This document shows positions 25,618 through 36,113 of a stretch of 64,000 nt of DNA, piece by piece. The stretch is taken from assembly GCF_002207865.1 (NCBI RefSeq), contig NZ_BDQM01000010.1, forward strand, positions 1 through 64,000, written 5' to 3'. Positions within the stretch are counted from its first letter, which is position 1; every line of letters begins with the position of its first letter. A program made the position numbers and the translations under genes. The notes below the pieces were generated by a model. That model did not search any database. It had not been told where the DNA came from and was given only the letters and a program-made list of their open reading frames with translations. This stretch comes from Colwellia marinimaniae (lineage in GTDB: Bacteria; Pseudomonadota; Gammaproteobacteria; Enterobacterales; Alteromonadaceae).

Positions 25618-26076
25618 AATGTTCACCTAAACCCAATAAACAACATAAATATAACAACTTACACGTTAATTCTTGTTCTGTTCGTTTAAAGATAGTTGCA
25701 GTACCAGTCATTTGAGAACAATAGCTTACAACTAAATTTGCAACCAAGAAAGTCAATAACTTTTCTCACCATTAAATTATTTTCATTTGTTTATTTTATG
25801 AAGTCGCACCCTTTAGAATAAAAACCCTAAGGCATTTCGCCCCTTAACGAGATAGTCATCACAGCCACTATTACCACTAACCAGTTCGTTTGCAAGGTCA
25901 GCTTTCTTATCCCAAAAATTATTTATTACTGGTTAATAAAAATACAATTAAATAATCAGATAGGATGTTATTTATCAGAGTTTGACTGAAATCAGTTAGA
26001 ACAGTATTTTCACTAATTGGTACGTGGAAAATGGTATAATCTGTTAAATTATTCAACACAATAGCGAACAATAATA

Positions 26077-26259
26077 ATGAGAATAAAATTAACCCAAGAC
26101 CTAGTATGTGGTAATGAAACTTGTTTAACTGGTGAGGAGTATGAAGCAGTATTAATATTACCTCGTTCAACAACTGTAGAGTTTGTTGCTGATTCAGGTA
26201 AAAAAATCAGAGCATTTAACTATGAATACGTGACTGTTTCCTCGGCAACTGACACCTAA
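26077..26259 (+). CDS. Small unknown protein in the tRNA-Leu island
   Basis: 60 residues with a beta-rich pattern (EYEAVLILPRSTTVEFVAD, then FNYEYVTV) and two cysteines (Cys11, Cys16). No ribosome binding site is clear before the ATG, so the call is tentative. It lies about 100 bases before the Fic gene, in the same direction. A relation to the Fic protein is only positional. Confidence 0.4.
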   Translation: MRIKLTQDLVCGNETCLTGEEYEAVLILPRSTTVEFVADSGKKIRAFNYEYVTVSSATDT

Positions 26260-26366
26260 CCAAATTATTTAGATTCAAAGGACTGTAGTTGCTACAGTAA
26301 TTATAACTAAACACTCTAGTGCTAGTGTTGTTTTATAATCAAATATGAAAGCCAAGGAAGCATCTA

Positions 26367-27383
26367 ATGTCATACCAACCACCATTTCAAATCACTAATG
26401 ACATTTTAAATATTGTTGCTGATATTAGCCGGTTACTTGGGCATTGGTCAGCAAATGATAAAAATCTGCTTTCTCCTGTGCTTAGACGCGGTAATCGAAT
26501 TAAAACTATTCAAGCTTCGCTCGCAATAGAAAATAACACTTTATCTATAGAGCAAGTTACTGCTGTGATATCAGGTAAAAAAGTATTAGGTTTACCTCAT
26601 GAAATTCAAGAAGTGAGGAATGCCTTTAAAACTTATGAAAACCTTACTTCGTGGCAGGCAACAAATTCGAGTGATTTATTATCAGCACATCAATCACTTA
26701 TGTATGGCTTAGTTGATGATGCTGGCAAATACCGTGATGCAGGCGTTGGCGTTTATCGAGAAAAACAGTTAATCCACATGGCACCACCAGCCAATAGAGT
26801 TTCGTTATTGATAGATGATTTACTTAACTGGTTGAAAAATACGGATTGTCATCCCTTGATTGCAAGTTGTATTTTTCATTATGAATTTGAATTCATCCAT
26901 CCATTCTCAGATGGTAATGGCAGAATGGGTCGATTATGGCAAACATTATACCTTAGCCAATGGCAACCAATATTTGCATACCTGCCAGTAGAAACTGTCA
27001 TTAAAGATCAACAAAATGAATATTACCGAGCGTTGTCAGCTTCAGATAAAGCAAGCGATGCAACCGCATTTATATTTTTTATGCTCAAAGCATTACATTC
27101 AGCAATGATTGAAGTTACCTCAGATCAAAGCGATCAAGTAACAGTGCAAGTAAGCGATCAAGTAAAATCTCTATTGAGTTGGCTCAATAATAAAGAACCG
27201 CAAAAACTTGCAATTATAATGGAAGCGTTAGCGTTAAAGCATCGACCTACATTTAAGAATAACTATATCGCACCGGCTCTAGAAGCTGGATTAATAGCAA
27301 TGACAGAACCTGATTCACCAAGAAGTCCAAGGCAAAAATATTATATAACCAAGGTTGGTAACAATCTATTTCATTCACTTTAG
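26367..27383 (+). CDS. Fic-domain protein (AMP transferase type) with built-in inhibitory helix
   Basis: 338 residues. The Fic motif is HPFSDGNGRMGRLW starting at H178, with catalytic His, phosphate-binding GNGR and G188-R189 all intact. An N-terminal inhibitory motif S51-L-A-I-E55-N56 is present, so this is a class II Fic protein in which the helix blocks the ATP site until relieved. The C terminus (about 255-338) looks like a winged helix, preceded by a repeat of SDQ and QVSDQV. Such proteins transfer AMP from ATP to target proteins and may regulate rather than poison the cell. AAGGAAG lies eight bases before the ATG. The target is unknown. Confidence 0.88.
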   Translation: MSYQPPFQITNDILNIVADISRLLGHWSANDKNLLSPVLRRGNRIKTIQASLAIENNTLSIEQVTAVISGKKVLGLPHEIQEVRNAFKTYENLTSWQATNSSDLLSAHQSLMYGLVDDAGKYRDAGVGVYREKQLIHMAPPANRVSLLIDDLLNWLKNTDCHPLIASCIFHYEFEFIHPFSDGNGRMGRLWQTLYLSQWQPIFAYLPVETVIKDQQNEYYRALSASDKASDATAFIFFMLKALHSAMIEVTSDQSDQVTVQVSDQVKSLLSWLNNKEPQKLAIIMEALALKHRPTFKNNYIAPALEAGLIAMTEPDSPRSPRQKYYITKVGNNLFHSL

Positions 27384-27468
27384 CTAACTTTATAAATTAT
27401 TAGATAACGAGTGTTTTAGAATATATACCCTAACTCGTTTTCGCCCCCAAAGCGTGATAGAAGACTTA

Positions 27469-28452
27469 AATTTACATGCCTATGCAGATAACTCAGGATT
27501 GAACTCTACTGTATATATAAACACACTGTATAGGTAGACATAATCATTAACATGCCAGAAGCAAGCTTTTTAGTTTGGCAAAAAAAGTTTAGTACCGAAG
27601 ATGATTGCTTAAAATATTTACAAGAAATGAAATGACCAAATGGCTTTATTTGCCCGAGTTGCGGCAATGATCATAACTATAAAATTGCCAGTCGCCACTT
27701 ATACGAATGCACGCAATGTAAAAAGCAAACATCAGTCACCGCAGGAACACTTTTTCATGGTAGTAAAATCAGCTTAATCCAGTGGTTTTGGGCTATCTAT
27801 TTTCTTGGCTCTGATAAGGGCAGCAGATCAGCACTGAGACTAAGTAAATTAATAGAAGTTAATTAGCGAACTGCGAGACTGATTTTAAAGAAACGTCGAA
27901 GAGCTATGGGTCACAGAGATAGTTTGTATCAATTGAGTGGCACAATAGAGCTAGATGATGCACTTGTTGGTGGTAGACAAAAAGGCAAACGAAGACGTGG
28001 TGCAGCAGGAAAAAAGAATGTATTAATCGCCGGTGAAAGCAAAGAGAAAAAGGAGGATTTATCGCCATGGAAGTGGTCGATAGTATTTGCCATTTTAGCG
28101 TTAATAAGTTTGTTAAAAGCATTTAAAATCAGGTCAAAAAGTTCGGTCTGATGCATTACCTGCTCTGAATATAATTGACCAAACACAAAACTATGAAGCA
28201 AGGGTAACACCAAGCAATTTGGTTGATGAATGGCTACCGTGGATACATATCGCCATCGGCGATTTAAAAACATTTTTGTTGGGTACATTTCATGGTGTAT
28301 CGGGTAAATACCTACAAGAATACCAAAATGAGTTCTGTTATCGGTTCAACCGTCGATTTATTGAAAAACAGCTCCCTAACCGATTGTTAAATTTGGCGAT
28401 AGTTCATGTGCGTGTAAAATCGTCCTGAGCCAAGTGCATAGGCATGTAAATT
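27469..28452 (+). mobile_element. Decayed IS1595-family insertion sequence
   Basis: Inverted ends AATTTACATGCCTATGCA (27469-27486) and its reverse complement (28435-28452) enclose the transposase remnant; farther inward CTCAGGA is also shared, so the repeats run to about 34 bp with a gap. No target duplication is visible, which fits an old insertion. Confidence 0.75.
27552..28428 (+). pseudogene. IS1595-family (ISXO2-like) transposase, inactive
   Basis: The N-terminal zinc ribbon (CPSCGN, then ECTQCKKQTSVTAGTLFHGS) and the segment IQWFWAIYFLGSDKGSRSAL are typical of ISXO2-like transposases. In-frame stops occur at 27633 (TGA) and 27864 (TAG). The frame continues through IELDDALVGGRQKGKRRRG and then shifts, with the C terminus (LLGTFHGVSGKYLQEYQNEF, then CYRFNRRF) in another frame until 28428. 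An internal segment appears deleted near 28060-28140. It cannot make a working transposase. Confidence 0.88.
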
Positions 28453-28822
28453 ATGTCCGCTGTATGATCGGGAAGTTGACGTTTGAGATTTTGACGGGTC
28501 TTATTCTGCTAAGCGCACAAAGTTATCATTTATAAAAATACAAACAGCTAACTTAGCCCCCCTTCAGAACACTCTTAACTACGATTATTAGATACTTTCC
28601 CTAATATCATGCTAGATTGCATTATTCAACTAAAGCGCATAAATTTGATGGTTTGGTGGATATTTGAAAGATCGAGCAATCCAGGGTCATCTCAGATTAA
28701 AGATATAAATTTCACCTGATTTCAATACAAACATAAGATCAATATCAGGAAAAATTCTGCCGAGATTGGCAATCCTATCAGGAATAATTAGCAACCAATT
28801 ACATACCAATTAGCAACCAAAC

Positions 28823-28854
28823 AAAAAAAGACTTAACGCGTAATGCATTAAGCC
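28823..28854 (-). terminator. Terminator downstream of tRNA-Leu
   Basis: GACTTAACGC (28830-28839) and GCATTAAGCC (28845-28854) form a 10-bp stem with two G-U pairs on the minus transcript, followed by seven U (28823-28829). It lies 24 bases after the tRNA 3' end, just inside the island. Confidence 0.75.
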
Positions 28855-28877
28855 TTGGATATCATATATAAATCTAG

Positions 28878-28962
28878 TGGTGCGGTTGGGGGGACTTGAA
28901 CCCCCACGACCTAAATCACCAGCCCCTCAAGCTGGCGCGTCTACCAATTCCGCCACAACCGC
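28878..28962 (-). tRNA. leuU: tRNA-Leu(GAG)
   Basis: 85 nt on the minus strand with the CCA encoded (28878-28880). Acceptor arms GCGGTTG and CAACCGC pair fully, with discriminator A. The anticodon loop TTGAGGG (28924-28930) gives anticodon GAG, and a long variable arm (TGATTTAGGTCG region) marks a class II leucine tRNA. It lies directly downstream of secG, as leuU does in E. coli. Confidence 0.95.
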
Positions 28963-29018
28963 GCAATACTAGATTTTTAAAATTTTTACTTTTAACTAAG
29001 TTGAGGTTTAGCTATAAG

Positions 29019-29423
29019 TTAATCTGGGACGTTGCTATTTTCTTCTTTCCCAGCAGTATCGTCAGATGCAGGCACATCATTATTTTGTGCAGCAGGAAAA
29101 GCATCAGCTTCAAGGCTTTCACCCGGAATGGCATCAATAGCTTGCTCAGTTGGAACGCTTAGGTTATTCCACTCATCAACCGCTTTATTTTTATTAGCCG
29201 TTATGTTACCTAAGATTAAACTGATAGCGAAGAACGCAACGGCTAGATAAGTTGTCGACTTCGTTAGGAAGTTACCAGAGCCACCTGAACCAAAAACAGT
29301 GGCAGAAGAGCCAGCACCAAAAGATGCGCCCATGTCTGCGCCTTTACCTTGTTGAATTAATACTAATCCAATAAGAGCTAAAGCAATAAGTACGTAAACG
29401 ATAATTAATACTTGATACAACAT
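29019..29423 (-). CDS. secG: Protein translocase subunit SecG
   Basis: 134 residues from the ATG at 29423, which has AAGGAAAA upstream; the frame extends farther but without a better start. Two membrane helices (about 1-22 and 52-72) flank the conserved LIQQGKGADMGASFGAGSS loop. The acidic Ser/Ala/Asn-rich tail (about 80-134) is longer than in E. coli. SecG joins SecYE in the inner membrane and assists SecA-driven export. It begins two bases after tpiA ends, so the genes are co-transcribed and lead into tRNA-Leu. Confidence 0.95.
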   Translation of the reverse strand: MLYQVLIIVYVLIALALIGLVLIQQGKGADMGASFGAGSSATVFGSGGSGNFLTKSTTYLAVAFFAISLILGNITANKNKAVDEWNNLSVPTEQAIDAIPGESLEADAFPAAQNNDVPASDDTAGKEENSNVPD

Positions 29424-29425
29424 TT

Positions 29426-30196
29426 CTATTTTCCTTTCGCTGCGGAACAAATAATTTTAAATTGTTCTGCTTTTAAACTAGCACCACCAATAAGACCACC
29501 GTCTATATCCGCTTGTGCAAATAATTCTTCACAGTTAGCTGCATTAACGCTGCCACCGTAGAGTAAAGGTATTTTAGCCGCCACTTGCTCGTTTTGCTGA
29601 GCTAAAAATTGACGAATAAACTGATGTGTTTCTTGTGCCATGGCACTTGATGCTGTTTTACCTGTTCCTATGGCCCAAACTGGCTCATACGCAATAACAA
29701 CATCATTAAATTTCTCTATACCAATTTCATCGATAACTGGCTGAAGCTGTGCTGATAACACAGTTTCTGTTGCTCCGCTTGCTCGTTCTGTTTCGCTTTC
29801 ACCAATACATAAGATGGGTGTTAAGCCGGCATTTAATGCCGCATGAACTTTTTTTGCAACCTGGGTAGACGTTTCTTTATAAATACTTCTACGCTCAGAG
29901 TGACCAACTATTACATAGCTAATCGCTAAGTTTTGCAACATAGCAGTGGATATTTCACCGGTGTAAGCACCACTTTCATGTTCACTAACATTTTGCGAGC
30001 CAACATGGATTGCTTCATTTAAGTTAGCTGCTTTTATTTTCTGAGCAAGCTCAGATAAATAGGGGAAGCTAGGACAGATAACTACATCAACGTGTGAAGA
30101 AAGTTTAATATCTGCTAACCCTGAAACCATAGTATCAACTAGGGCTGAGTCACCGTTCATTTTCCAATTTGCGGCTACAATTGCTTGTCTAGTCAT
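29426..30196 (-). CDS. tpiA: Triosephosphate isomerase
   Basis: 256 residues with the catalytic residues in place: N10 and K12 in AANWKMNG, H99 in VGHSERR, E171 in AYEPVWAIGTG, and the phosphate-binding loops GTGKTAS and LYGGSVN. It interconverts dihydroxyacetone phosphate and glyceraldehyde 3-phosphate in the cytoplasm. It stands between glmM and secG as in other gammaproteobacteria. Confidence 0.97.
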   Translation of the reverse strand: MTRQAIVAANWKMNGDSALVDTMVSGLADIKLSSHVDVVICPSFPYLSELAQKIKAANLNEAIHVGSQNVSEHESGAYTGEISTAMLQNLAISYVIVGHSERRSIYKETSTQVAKKVHAALNAGLTPILCIGESETERASGATETVLSAQLQPVIDEIGIEKFNDVVIAYEPVWAIGTGKTASSAMAQETHQFIRQFLAQQNEQVAAKIPLLYGGSVNAANCEELFAQADIDGGLIGGASLKAEQFKIICSAAKGK

Positions 30197-30284
30197 TTAT
30201 ACCTCTTAGCCTAGGTTATTATCTTATCACTCCAATAACGTTCAAATGAAGTGCTTGCTAAAATGAAGCCGCGAGATAGTAACT

Positions 30285-30343
30285 AACCTGCGCAAAAGAT
30301 ACAAGTATTTAACACAATATCTTTTACTGGTTGCAGGTTTTTT
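30285..30343 (+). terminator. Two-part inverted repeat with T-run between glmM and tpiA
   Basis: AACCTGC (30285-30291) pairs with GCAGGTT (30333-30339), and inside it AAAAGATA (30294-30301) pairs with TATCTTTT (30318-30325), followed by a T-run to 30343 on the + strand. No + strand gene ends here, so the role is unclear. The rest of 30197-30514 is AT-rich leader without a gene and presumably carries the tpiA promoter. Confidence 0.4.
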
Positions 30344-30514
30344 ATACTCATTTACCCATATGCACAGAAATCACTCATTTCTCTATGCACAATGGTATAA
30401 CACGCTTTTAGCATAATAGTGTTTGAAATCACCCTTTACTCTCGCAACGCTAGCTTTAGAGCTGATTTAGTCGATCTTTATCCGCCTGTTGAGAGTAAAC
30501 GTTTATTAGCAAAA

Positions 30515-31852
30515 CTATTTAACCAGTTTGACAAAATCGGCAATTTTATTGGCTAATAAGGTTACTTCATCCATATCAGGACCTTCAACCATAACGCGAA
30601 TTAAGGGTTCAGTACCTGATTTACGCAAGAGCACCCGACCACGACCCGTTAGTGTTTCATTGACTTCATCTACCGCAGCAAGCACTTTGGCATCTTCTAA
30701 TGGGTTGTTTTCACCAGCAAAGCGCACGTTAACCAGCAATTGTGGCAACATGGTAATACCTTGGCGTAATTCATGTAGCGATTTTTTCTGTTTCATTATC
30801 GCGGTAAGTACATTCAGCGCAGCAATAATTCCATCACCGGTAGAGGTATGATTAAGGTTGATAATATGGCCTGAGTTTTCCGCGCCAAGTTGCCAGCCTT
30901 TCTCTTTTAACATTGCCATGACATAACGATCACCAACCTTACTGCGGGCAAATTCGATATCTAATTCTTTTAAGGCTAATTCTAAGCCCATGTTGCTCAT
31001 TAAGGTGCCAACAACACCACCGCCTTTACGGCCCGTTTTTATATCATTACAGGCGATGATATAAATAATCACATCACCATCAAGAACATAACCGGTATGA
31101 TCAACCATCATCAAACGGTCGCCATCACCATCAAGGGCAATACCGAGGTCAGCTTTATGCTCAACTACCGCTTTGCTAATGGCCGCCATTGATGTTGCAC
31201 CACAACCATCATTAATATTAGTGCCATTAGGCGCTGTGCCTATTTCGATAACTGTAGCGCCTAATTCACGAAATACATTGGGCGCTATGTGATAGGTTGC
31301 GCCGTGAGCACAATCAACCACTATGGTTAAACCTTGCAATGACATTCGCGTTGGAAAATTACTTTTACAAAATTCAATGTAACGCCCTGCCGCATCATTA
31401 ATGCGGGTAGCTTTACCTAACTTAGCTGATTCAACACAGCCCATGGGTTTATCAAGCTCTGCTTCAATGGCTAATTCAATATCATCAGGCAATTTTTCGC
31501 CTGATTGTGAAAAGAATTTAATGCCATTATCATAAAAAGGGTTATGCGAGGCACTAATAACAATGCCAGCTTCGGCTCTAAATGTTTTGGTTAAATAAGC
31601 AATAGCAGGCGTTGGCATAGGACCAAGCAAACCGATATCGACACCGGCAGCAGAAAAGCCAGCTTCGAGGGCTGATTCCAGCATATATCCCGAAATACGG
31701 GTATCTTTACCGATTAAAACTTTTTTCGTTCCTTGCGCCGCTAAAACCTTGCCGGCGGCGTAACCTAATTTCATCACAAATTCAGGCGTTATTGGGGCTT
31801 TGCCAACTAAACCACGAATACCATCGGTGCCAAAATATTTACGATCAGACAT
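30515..31852 (-). CDS. glmM: Phosphoglucosamine mutase
   Basis: 445 residues, the usual length. The phosphoserine loop is S100-A-S102-H-N-P with S102 the phosphorylated residue, as in E. coli; the metal loop DGDGDR and the C-terminal phosphate site [12 protein letters not shown] are present. It converts glucosamine 6-phosphate to glucosamine 1-phosphate for peptidoglycan and LPS precursors. AAGGAAG precedes the ATG. It lies downstream of folP in the usual folP-glmM pair, with a gap of about 100 bases. Confidence 0.97.
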   Translation of the reverse strand: MSDRKYFGTDGIRGLVGKAPITPEFVMKLGYAAGKVLAAQGTKKVLIGKDTRISGYMLESALEAGFSAAGVDIGLLGPMPTPAIAYLTKTFRAEAGIVISASHNPFYDNGIKFFSQSGEKLPDDIELAIEAELDKPMGCVESAKLGKATRINDAAGRYIEFCKSNFPTRMSLQGLTIVVDCAHGATYHIAPNVFRELGATVIEIGTAPNGTNINDGCGATSMAAISKAVVEHKADLGIALDGDGDRLMMVDHTGYVLDGDVIIYIIACNDIKTGRKGGGVVGTLMSNMGLELALKELDIEFARSKVGDRYVMAMLKEKGWQLGAENSGHIINLNHTSTGDGIIAALNVLTAIMKQKKSLHELRQGITMLPQLLVNVRFAGENNPLEDAKVLAAVDEVNETLTGRGRVLLRKSGTEPLIRVMVEGPDMDEVTLLANKIADFVKLVK

Positions 31853-31949
31853 AGTTCTTCCTTATATATTTCACTCTATAGCAGCATCGTTTCGCTGCTA
31901 AGTTTGTTAGTTTTGCTAACAAAAATTATGTTTATACTGACAGTAGCAC

Positions 31950-32795
31950 TTACTGGTATTTCACTGTCATGGCTAATACTTTTAGGGCATCTACTGTTTC
32001 TTTAACATCATGCACCCGAATAATACTCGCATTTTGCTGTGCGGCTATTATAGCGGTAGTTAAACTACCTGCAAGACGTTCATCAACATTACGCGCTAAT
32101 AAATCACCTATCATTGATTTCCTCGAGGTGCCTGAGAGCAAAGGTAGGCCTAAGTCATTAAATTTGTGCAGTTGTGCCAGTAACTGATAGTTTTGCTCTA
32201 GGGTTTTACCAAAGCCAAAGCCGGGGTCTAAAATCAACCGTTCACGCTTAATACCCGCCTGCTCACAGACGCTGATACGGTCGATAAAAAACTGTTTGAT
32301 ATCACCAATAACATCGTTATAGTGCGGATTTTTTTGCATTGAGCGCGGCAAACCCTGCATATGCATTAAACACACTGGCACATCACTTGCTGCCAATACC
32401 GCTAAACAGCCGTCGTTTTGCAATGCCCGCACATCATTAATAATATCAGCGCCATGAGTGATTGCTTGTGCCATCACTGCGGCTTTACTGGTATCGATTG
32501 ATACCTTGATAGTAAACGTTGCTTTAATCGCTTTAAGTAAGGGGATAACACGTTTTAACTCATCCGCGGCACTGACCTCAACTGCGCCTGGACGGGTTGA
32601 TTCACCGCCAATATCGATAATATCGACGCCGTCGCTAATCATTTGTGCAACATGTGCTAAGGCTTTATCAAAGCTGGCAAACTTACCACCATCTGAGAAT
32701 GAATCAGGGGTAACATTTAATATGCCCATCACTTGTGGCCGGGAAATTTCTTGCTGCTGAGGCATTTGTTTGGCTAAAAATTGATCTGCTGTCAT
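31950..32795 (-). CDS. folP: Dihydropteroate synthase
   Basis: 281 residues. MGILNVTPDSFSDGG (from about residue 24), IDIGGESTRPGA, NDVRAL, DPGFGFGK, GTSRKSMIG and the final RVHDV are the standard dihydropteroate synthase blocks, including the pterin and pABA sites that sulfonamides occupy. It condenses pABA with dihydropterin pyrophosphate in folate synthesis. It lies downstream of ftsH across a terminator. The start has a poor ribosome binding site, and an internal ATG at residue 10 could also be used. Confidence 0.96.
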   Translation of the reverse strand: MTADQFLAKQMPQQQEISRPQVMGILNVTPDSFSDGGKFASFDKALAHVAQMISDGVDIIDIGGESTRPGAVEVSAADELKRVIPLLKAIKATFTIKVSIDTSKAAVMAQAITHGADIINDVRALQNDGCLAVLAASDVPVCLMHMQGLPRSMQKNPHYNDVIGDIKQFFIDRISVCEQAGIKRERLILDPGFGFGKTLEQNYQLLAQLHKFNDLGLPLLSGTSRKSMIGDLLARNVDERLAGSLTTAIIAAQQNASIIRVHDVKETVDALKVLAMTVKYQ

Positions 32796-32840
32796 AGGGT
32801 TTTAATCATTTTTTGTATCTATAGCTGCTACGGATATATA

Positions 32841-32883
32841 CATATGAAAAAGCCTCGGTATTTAAAGTAAATATCGAGGCTTT
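32841..32883 (-). terminator. Terminator between ftsH and folP
   Basis: Arms 32849-32864 and 32868-32883 (AAAGCCTCG with TATTTA on one side, CGAGGCTTT on the other) form a long stem with one mismatch. On the minus strand it is followed by a short T-run, so it can end ftsH transcripts. Confidence 0.75.
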
Positions 32884-32901
32884 GTTAATTATTATGCAGT
32901 G

Positions 32902-34893
32902 CTAACTCGCGGCAGTATCATCACTTGGTTTGCTGGTATCCGCTTTAACTGGGCTAGCTTTTTCATCATCTTTAACTTGCTCTGGTTCGTCACTACTTGC
33001 TTCTTGCTCAGTAGTAGAATCACCATTGCTTTTATTTGATTTTGAATCAGAGCTATCTTTATCATCCCAACCTGCTGGTGGGCGGACGGTAGTTCTCGCC
33101 ATCAAATCATCAATTTGTAAAGCATCAATAGTTTCATACTTCATCAAACAATCTTTCATGGCATGAAGAATATCAATGTTCTCTTTCATTAATTCTTCCG
33201 CACGTTGATAGTTACGATTAATCACCGCTTTAATTTCTTCATCAATTAATTTAGCGGTTTCTTCTGACAAATGGAACGATTTGGACGAAGAACCACCTAA
33301 GAAAATTTCACCTTCTTCTTGAGCAAACAACATTGGCCCTAACTTTTCAGATAAGCCCCATTGTGTCACCATTTTACGGGCAATGTCCGTCGCACGTTCG
33401 ATATCATTTGATGCACCAGTAGACACTTTATCACTACCGTAAATCAATTGTTCCGCAATACGACCACCGTACAATGAAGAAATATTACTTTCTAAGTGCT
33501 GTTTAGAATGACTAAACCTGTCTTGCTCTGGTAAGTACATAGTCACACCAAGAGCACGGCCACGAGGAATAATACTCACCTTATAAACTGGGTCATGATC
33601 AGGTACTAAACGACCAATTAAGGCATGTCCGGCTTCATGGTAGGCGGTCATTTCTTTTTCTGACTCACTTATCACCATAGACTTACGTTCTGAGCCCATC
33701 ATGATTTTGTCTTTGGCTGCATCAAATTCTTTCATACCAACAACACGGAGTGCTTTACGTGCAGCACCTAAAGCGGCTTCATTGACAAGGTTGGCCAAAT
33801 CCGCACCCGAGAAACCAGGGGTACCGCGGGCGATTACTGAGGCTTTTACATCATCATTTAACGGCACTTTACGCATATGTACTTTAAGAATTTGTGCACG
33901 ACCACGAATATCAGGTAAACCAACCGTTACTTGACGGTCAAAACGACCTGGACGAAGTAATGCTGGGTCCAATACGTCTGGACGGTTAGTCGCGGCAATA
34001 ACAATAACGCCTTCGTTACCTTCAAAGCCATCCATTTCAACTAGCATTTGGTTTAATGTTTGTTCACGTTCATCATGACCACCACCTATACCAGAACCAC
34101 GTTTTCTACCTACTGCATCAATTTCATCAATAAAGATAATACATGGAGCGGCTTTTTTGGCCTGTTCGAACATGTCACGGACACGAGAGGCACCAACACC
34201 AACAAACATTTCAACAAAATCAGAGCCGGAAATAGTAAAGAATGGGACTTTAGCTTCACCGGCAATGGCTTTTGCCAGTAAGGTTTTACCCGTACCCGGC
34301 TGACCAACTAATAAGATACCAGAAGGAATACGACCACCTAATTTTTGGAAACGCTCAGGCTCTCTTAAGTACTCAACCAACTCTTCAACTTCTGCTTTCG
34401 CTTCATCACAACCAGCAACATCAGCGAAAGTGGTTTTGATTTGCTCTTCACTTAATTGACGCGCTTTAGATTTACCAAATGACATAGCGCCTTTGCCACC
34501 GCCACCTTGCATTTGACGCATAAAGAAAATCCACACTCCAATAAGTAGGATCATGGGGAACCAAGAAACAAAAATAGTCGTTAGGAAACTTGTTTCTTCA
34601 GGTAATTTACCTTGGGCACGTACACCTTGTTTAACTAAGTCATTAATTAAATCACGGTCATAGCCACCTGGTATAACGGTTATATACTCTTCACCGCTAC
34701 GTTTTTCACCAGTAATTACGCCATTTCGGTCAACATTCGCATCACGAATTTGTCCTTGACGTACATCCTGAATAAATCGGGTGTAATCCATTTGTTGCTC
34801 TTCTGTGGTACTCGGAGAAAAACTCTGAAATACACTCATCAAAACAACTGCAATAACTAACCATAAAATTAGATTTTTCGCCATATCGCTCAA
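32902..34893 (-). CDS. ftsH: ATP-dependent zinc metalloprotease FtsH
   Basis: 663 residues. Two membrane helices (about 8-24 and 106-124) enclose a periplasmic domain. The AAA module has Walker A GQPGTGKT (197-204), Walker B IIFIDEID (252-259) and RPGRFDR (314-320); the zinc protease site is H419-E-x-x-H423. The acidic Ser/Asp/Glu/Lys tail (about 620-663) is disordered. It degrades membrane and regulatory proteins such as LpxC. The frame opens with TTG, eight bases after GAGG, three codons before the ATG of MAKNLILW; either may be used, as noted for E. coli. Confidence 0.97.
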   Translation of the reverse strand: MSDMAKNLILWLVIAVVLMSVFQSFSPSTTEEQQMDYTRFIQDVRQGQIRDANVDRNGVITGEKRSGEEYITVIPGGYDRDLINDLVKQGVRAQGKLPEETSFLTTIFVSWFPMILLIGVWIFFMRQMQGGGGKGAMSFGKSKARQLSEEQIKTTFADVAGCDEAKAEVEELVEYLREPERFQKLGGRIPSGILLVGQPGTGKTLLAKAIAGEAKVPFFTISGSDFVEMFVGVGASRVRDMFEQAKKAAPCIIFIDEIDAVGRKRGSGIGGGHDEREQTLNQMLVEMDGFEGNEGVIVIAATNRPDVLDPALLRPGRFDRQVTVGLPDIRGRAQILKVHMRKVPLNDDVKASVIARGTPGFSGADLANLVNEAALGAARKALRVVGMKEFDAAKDKIMMGSERKSMVISESEKEMTAYHEAGHALIGRLVPDHDPVYKVSIIPRGRALGVTMYLPEQDRFSHSKQHLESNISSLYGGRIAEQLIYGSDKVSTGASNDIERATDIARKMVTQWGLSEKLGPMLFAQEEGEIFLGGSSSKSFHLSEETAKLIDEEIKAVINRNYQRAEELMKENIDILHAMKDCLMKYETIDALQIDDLMARTTVRPPAGWDDKDSSDSKSNKSNGDSTTEQEASSDEPEQVKDDEKASPVKADTSKPSDDTAAS

Positions 34894-35173
34894 CTTAATG
34901 ACCTCTTGTGGTATTTAATATATTTATTAAAATAAAACTATACTAGTTTATTGTGCCTAATTTACTACAATTCAAGCCTTGTCGCTATTTACTTTAGTAG
35001 TAGGTAACAACTAGTTACATTAAACAGATAAAACATTTAATTTTCTAAAGGCTAGCTTAAAGCCTAATCGGTAAAAATGAAGGGCTTAGCCTGAGTAATA
35101 ACACTCAAGATGTTCTTCTCCCTTATATTACACCCTACGGCAATAAATAGCCTGCTAACCTTATATCAGCGCG

Positions 35174-35803
35174 TTAGCCCTTGTAACCCGTGCCAACAAG
35201 GTACACTTCCCTTGAACGTGCTCGTGATGAATGCGGTTTACGGGCTTTAACCGTTTTAAAAACTGCCCGTATCGCTTTCATGTAATCTTCAAAACCTGCA
35301 CCTTGGAAGACTTTCACCACGAAGGCACCATTGGTTTTTAATACCTGACTACACATATCTAACGCCAATTCGACTAAGTACATGCTACGAGCAGAATCAG
35401 CACTTTCATTACCGGTCATATTAGCGGCCATGTCAGACATAACCACATCAATATTCTTGCCATTGATACGTGCTAATAAGGTTTCAAGAACATCGTCTTC
35501 TCTAAAGTCACCTTCAAGAAAATCAACACCGGCGATGGCATCCATAGGCAAAATATCACAGGCAATAACCTGGCCTTTAGCACCAACCGCCTTGACTGCA
35601 TATTCTGACCAGCTACCTGGAGCCGCACCCAAATCAACTACTTTCATACCGGGTTTAATCAATCTATCTTTGATATTGATTTCTTCCAATTTAAAAACTG
35701 CCCGTGAGCGTAAGCCTAAACGTTGCGCCTTTTTTACATATTCATCATCAAAGTGCTCATCTAACCAACGTTGACTGCTCGCTTTGTGTTTTTTATTTGC
35801 CAT
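35174..35803 (-). CDS. rlmE: 23S rRNA 2'-O-ribose methyltransferase (U2552)
   Basis: 209 residues. The catalytic tetrad of RlmE/FtsJ is complete: K38, D124, K164 and E199. The SAM site [10 protein letters not shown] lies at 57-66. It methylates U2552 of 23S rRNA late in 50S assembly. It is divergent from yhbY and upstream of ftsH on the same strand, the standard arrangement. The 280 bases before ftsH (34894-35173) contain no gene. Confidence 0.97.
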   Translation of the reverse strand: MANKKHKASSQRWLDEHFDDEYVKKAQRLGLRSRAVFKLEEINIKDRLIKPGMKVVDLGAAPGSWSEYAVKAVGAKGQVIACDILPMDAIAGVDFLEGDFREDDVLETLLARINGKNIDVVMSDMAANMTGNESADSARSMYLVELALDMCSQVLKTNGAFVVKVFQGAGFEDYMKAIRAVFKTVKARKPHSSRARSREVYLVGTGYKG

Positions 35804-35985
35804 GTTTTTCTTGCTTCCAATACATTTAAACGCGTTAAGTTATATCACTATGAGTATTATATCATTCTGATAAGGCCGCTGCATGGATACAGCCTATTTA
35901 AAAATAACGAGGGTATAGCAAGTGTCTCATTCAATATATCTTGAGCTATTATCCCGACCCTATCCGGCTAACTAAACATTCACTT

Positions 35986-36052
35986 CAAGCAATGCCTTGC
36001 CTTTAAGCCTTTTAATTCTTCCTCCGTAGGAAATAACTTAATAGACTTGGTA
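35986..36052. mobile_element. MITE end fragment between rlmE and yhbY
   Basis: The stretch matches about 65 bases of one end of the 17272-17532 element (shared caatgccttgcct, cttttaa and the terminus acttggta). The other end is absent. It sits in the divergent rlmE/yhbY promoter region; the remaining parts of 35804-36113 show no gene. Confidence 0.7.
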
Positions 36053-36113
36053 TTACTCAGTAGATAAGGGTAAAATGGCGATAATTCAAGGCAACAGATA
36101 ACGAAATTTAGTA

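Larger units (their letters stand above)
25618..28877. mobile_element. Small genomic island in tRNA-Leu(GAG)
   Basis: The 3.26 kb between the tRNA fragment and the intact tRNA holds a 60-residue protein gene, a Fic gene and a dead IS1595-family element, and no integrase. The geometry (intact tRNA, then the element downstream of its 3' end, then a duplicated tRNA 3' half) is that of tyrosine-recombinase integration at an anticodon loop. The integrase has probably been lost. Positions 25618-26076 and 28453-28822 hold no gene that I can support. Confidence 0.7.

Noticed and set aside
25919..26173. 84-residue minus-strand frame in the island
   Set aside because: It overlaps the 60-residue + strand gene, is mostly low-complexity hydrophobic sequence from AT-rich DNA, and has no ribosome binding site.
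28069..28151. Intact second gene in the IS remnant
   Set aside because: The short frames around 27906-28151 and 28219-28428 are pieces of one broken transposase, not separate genes.
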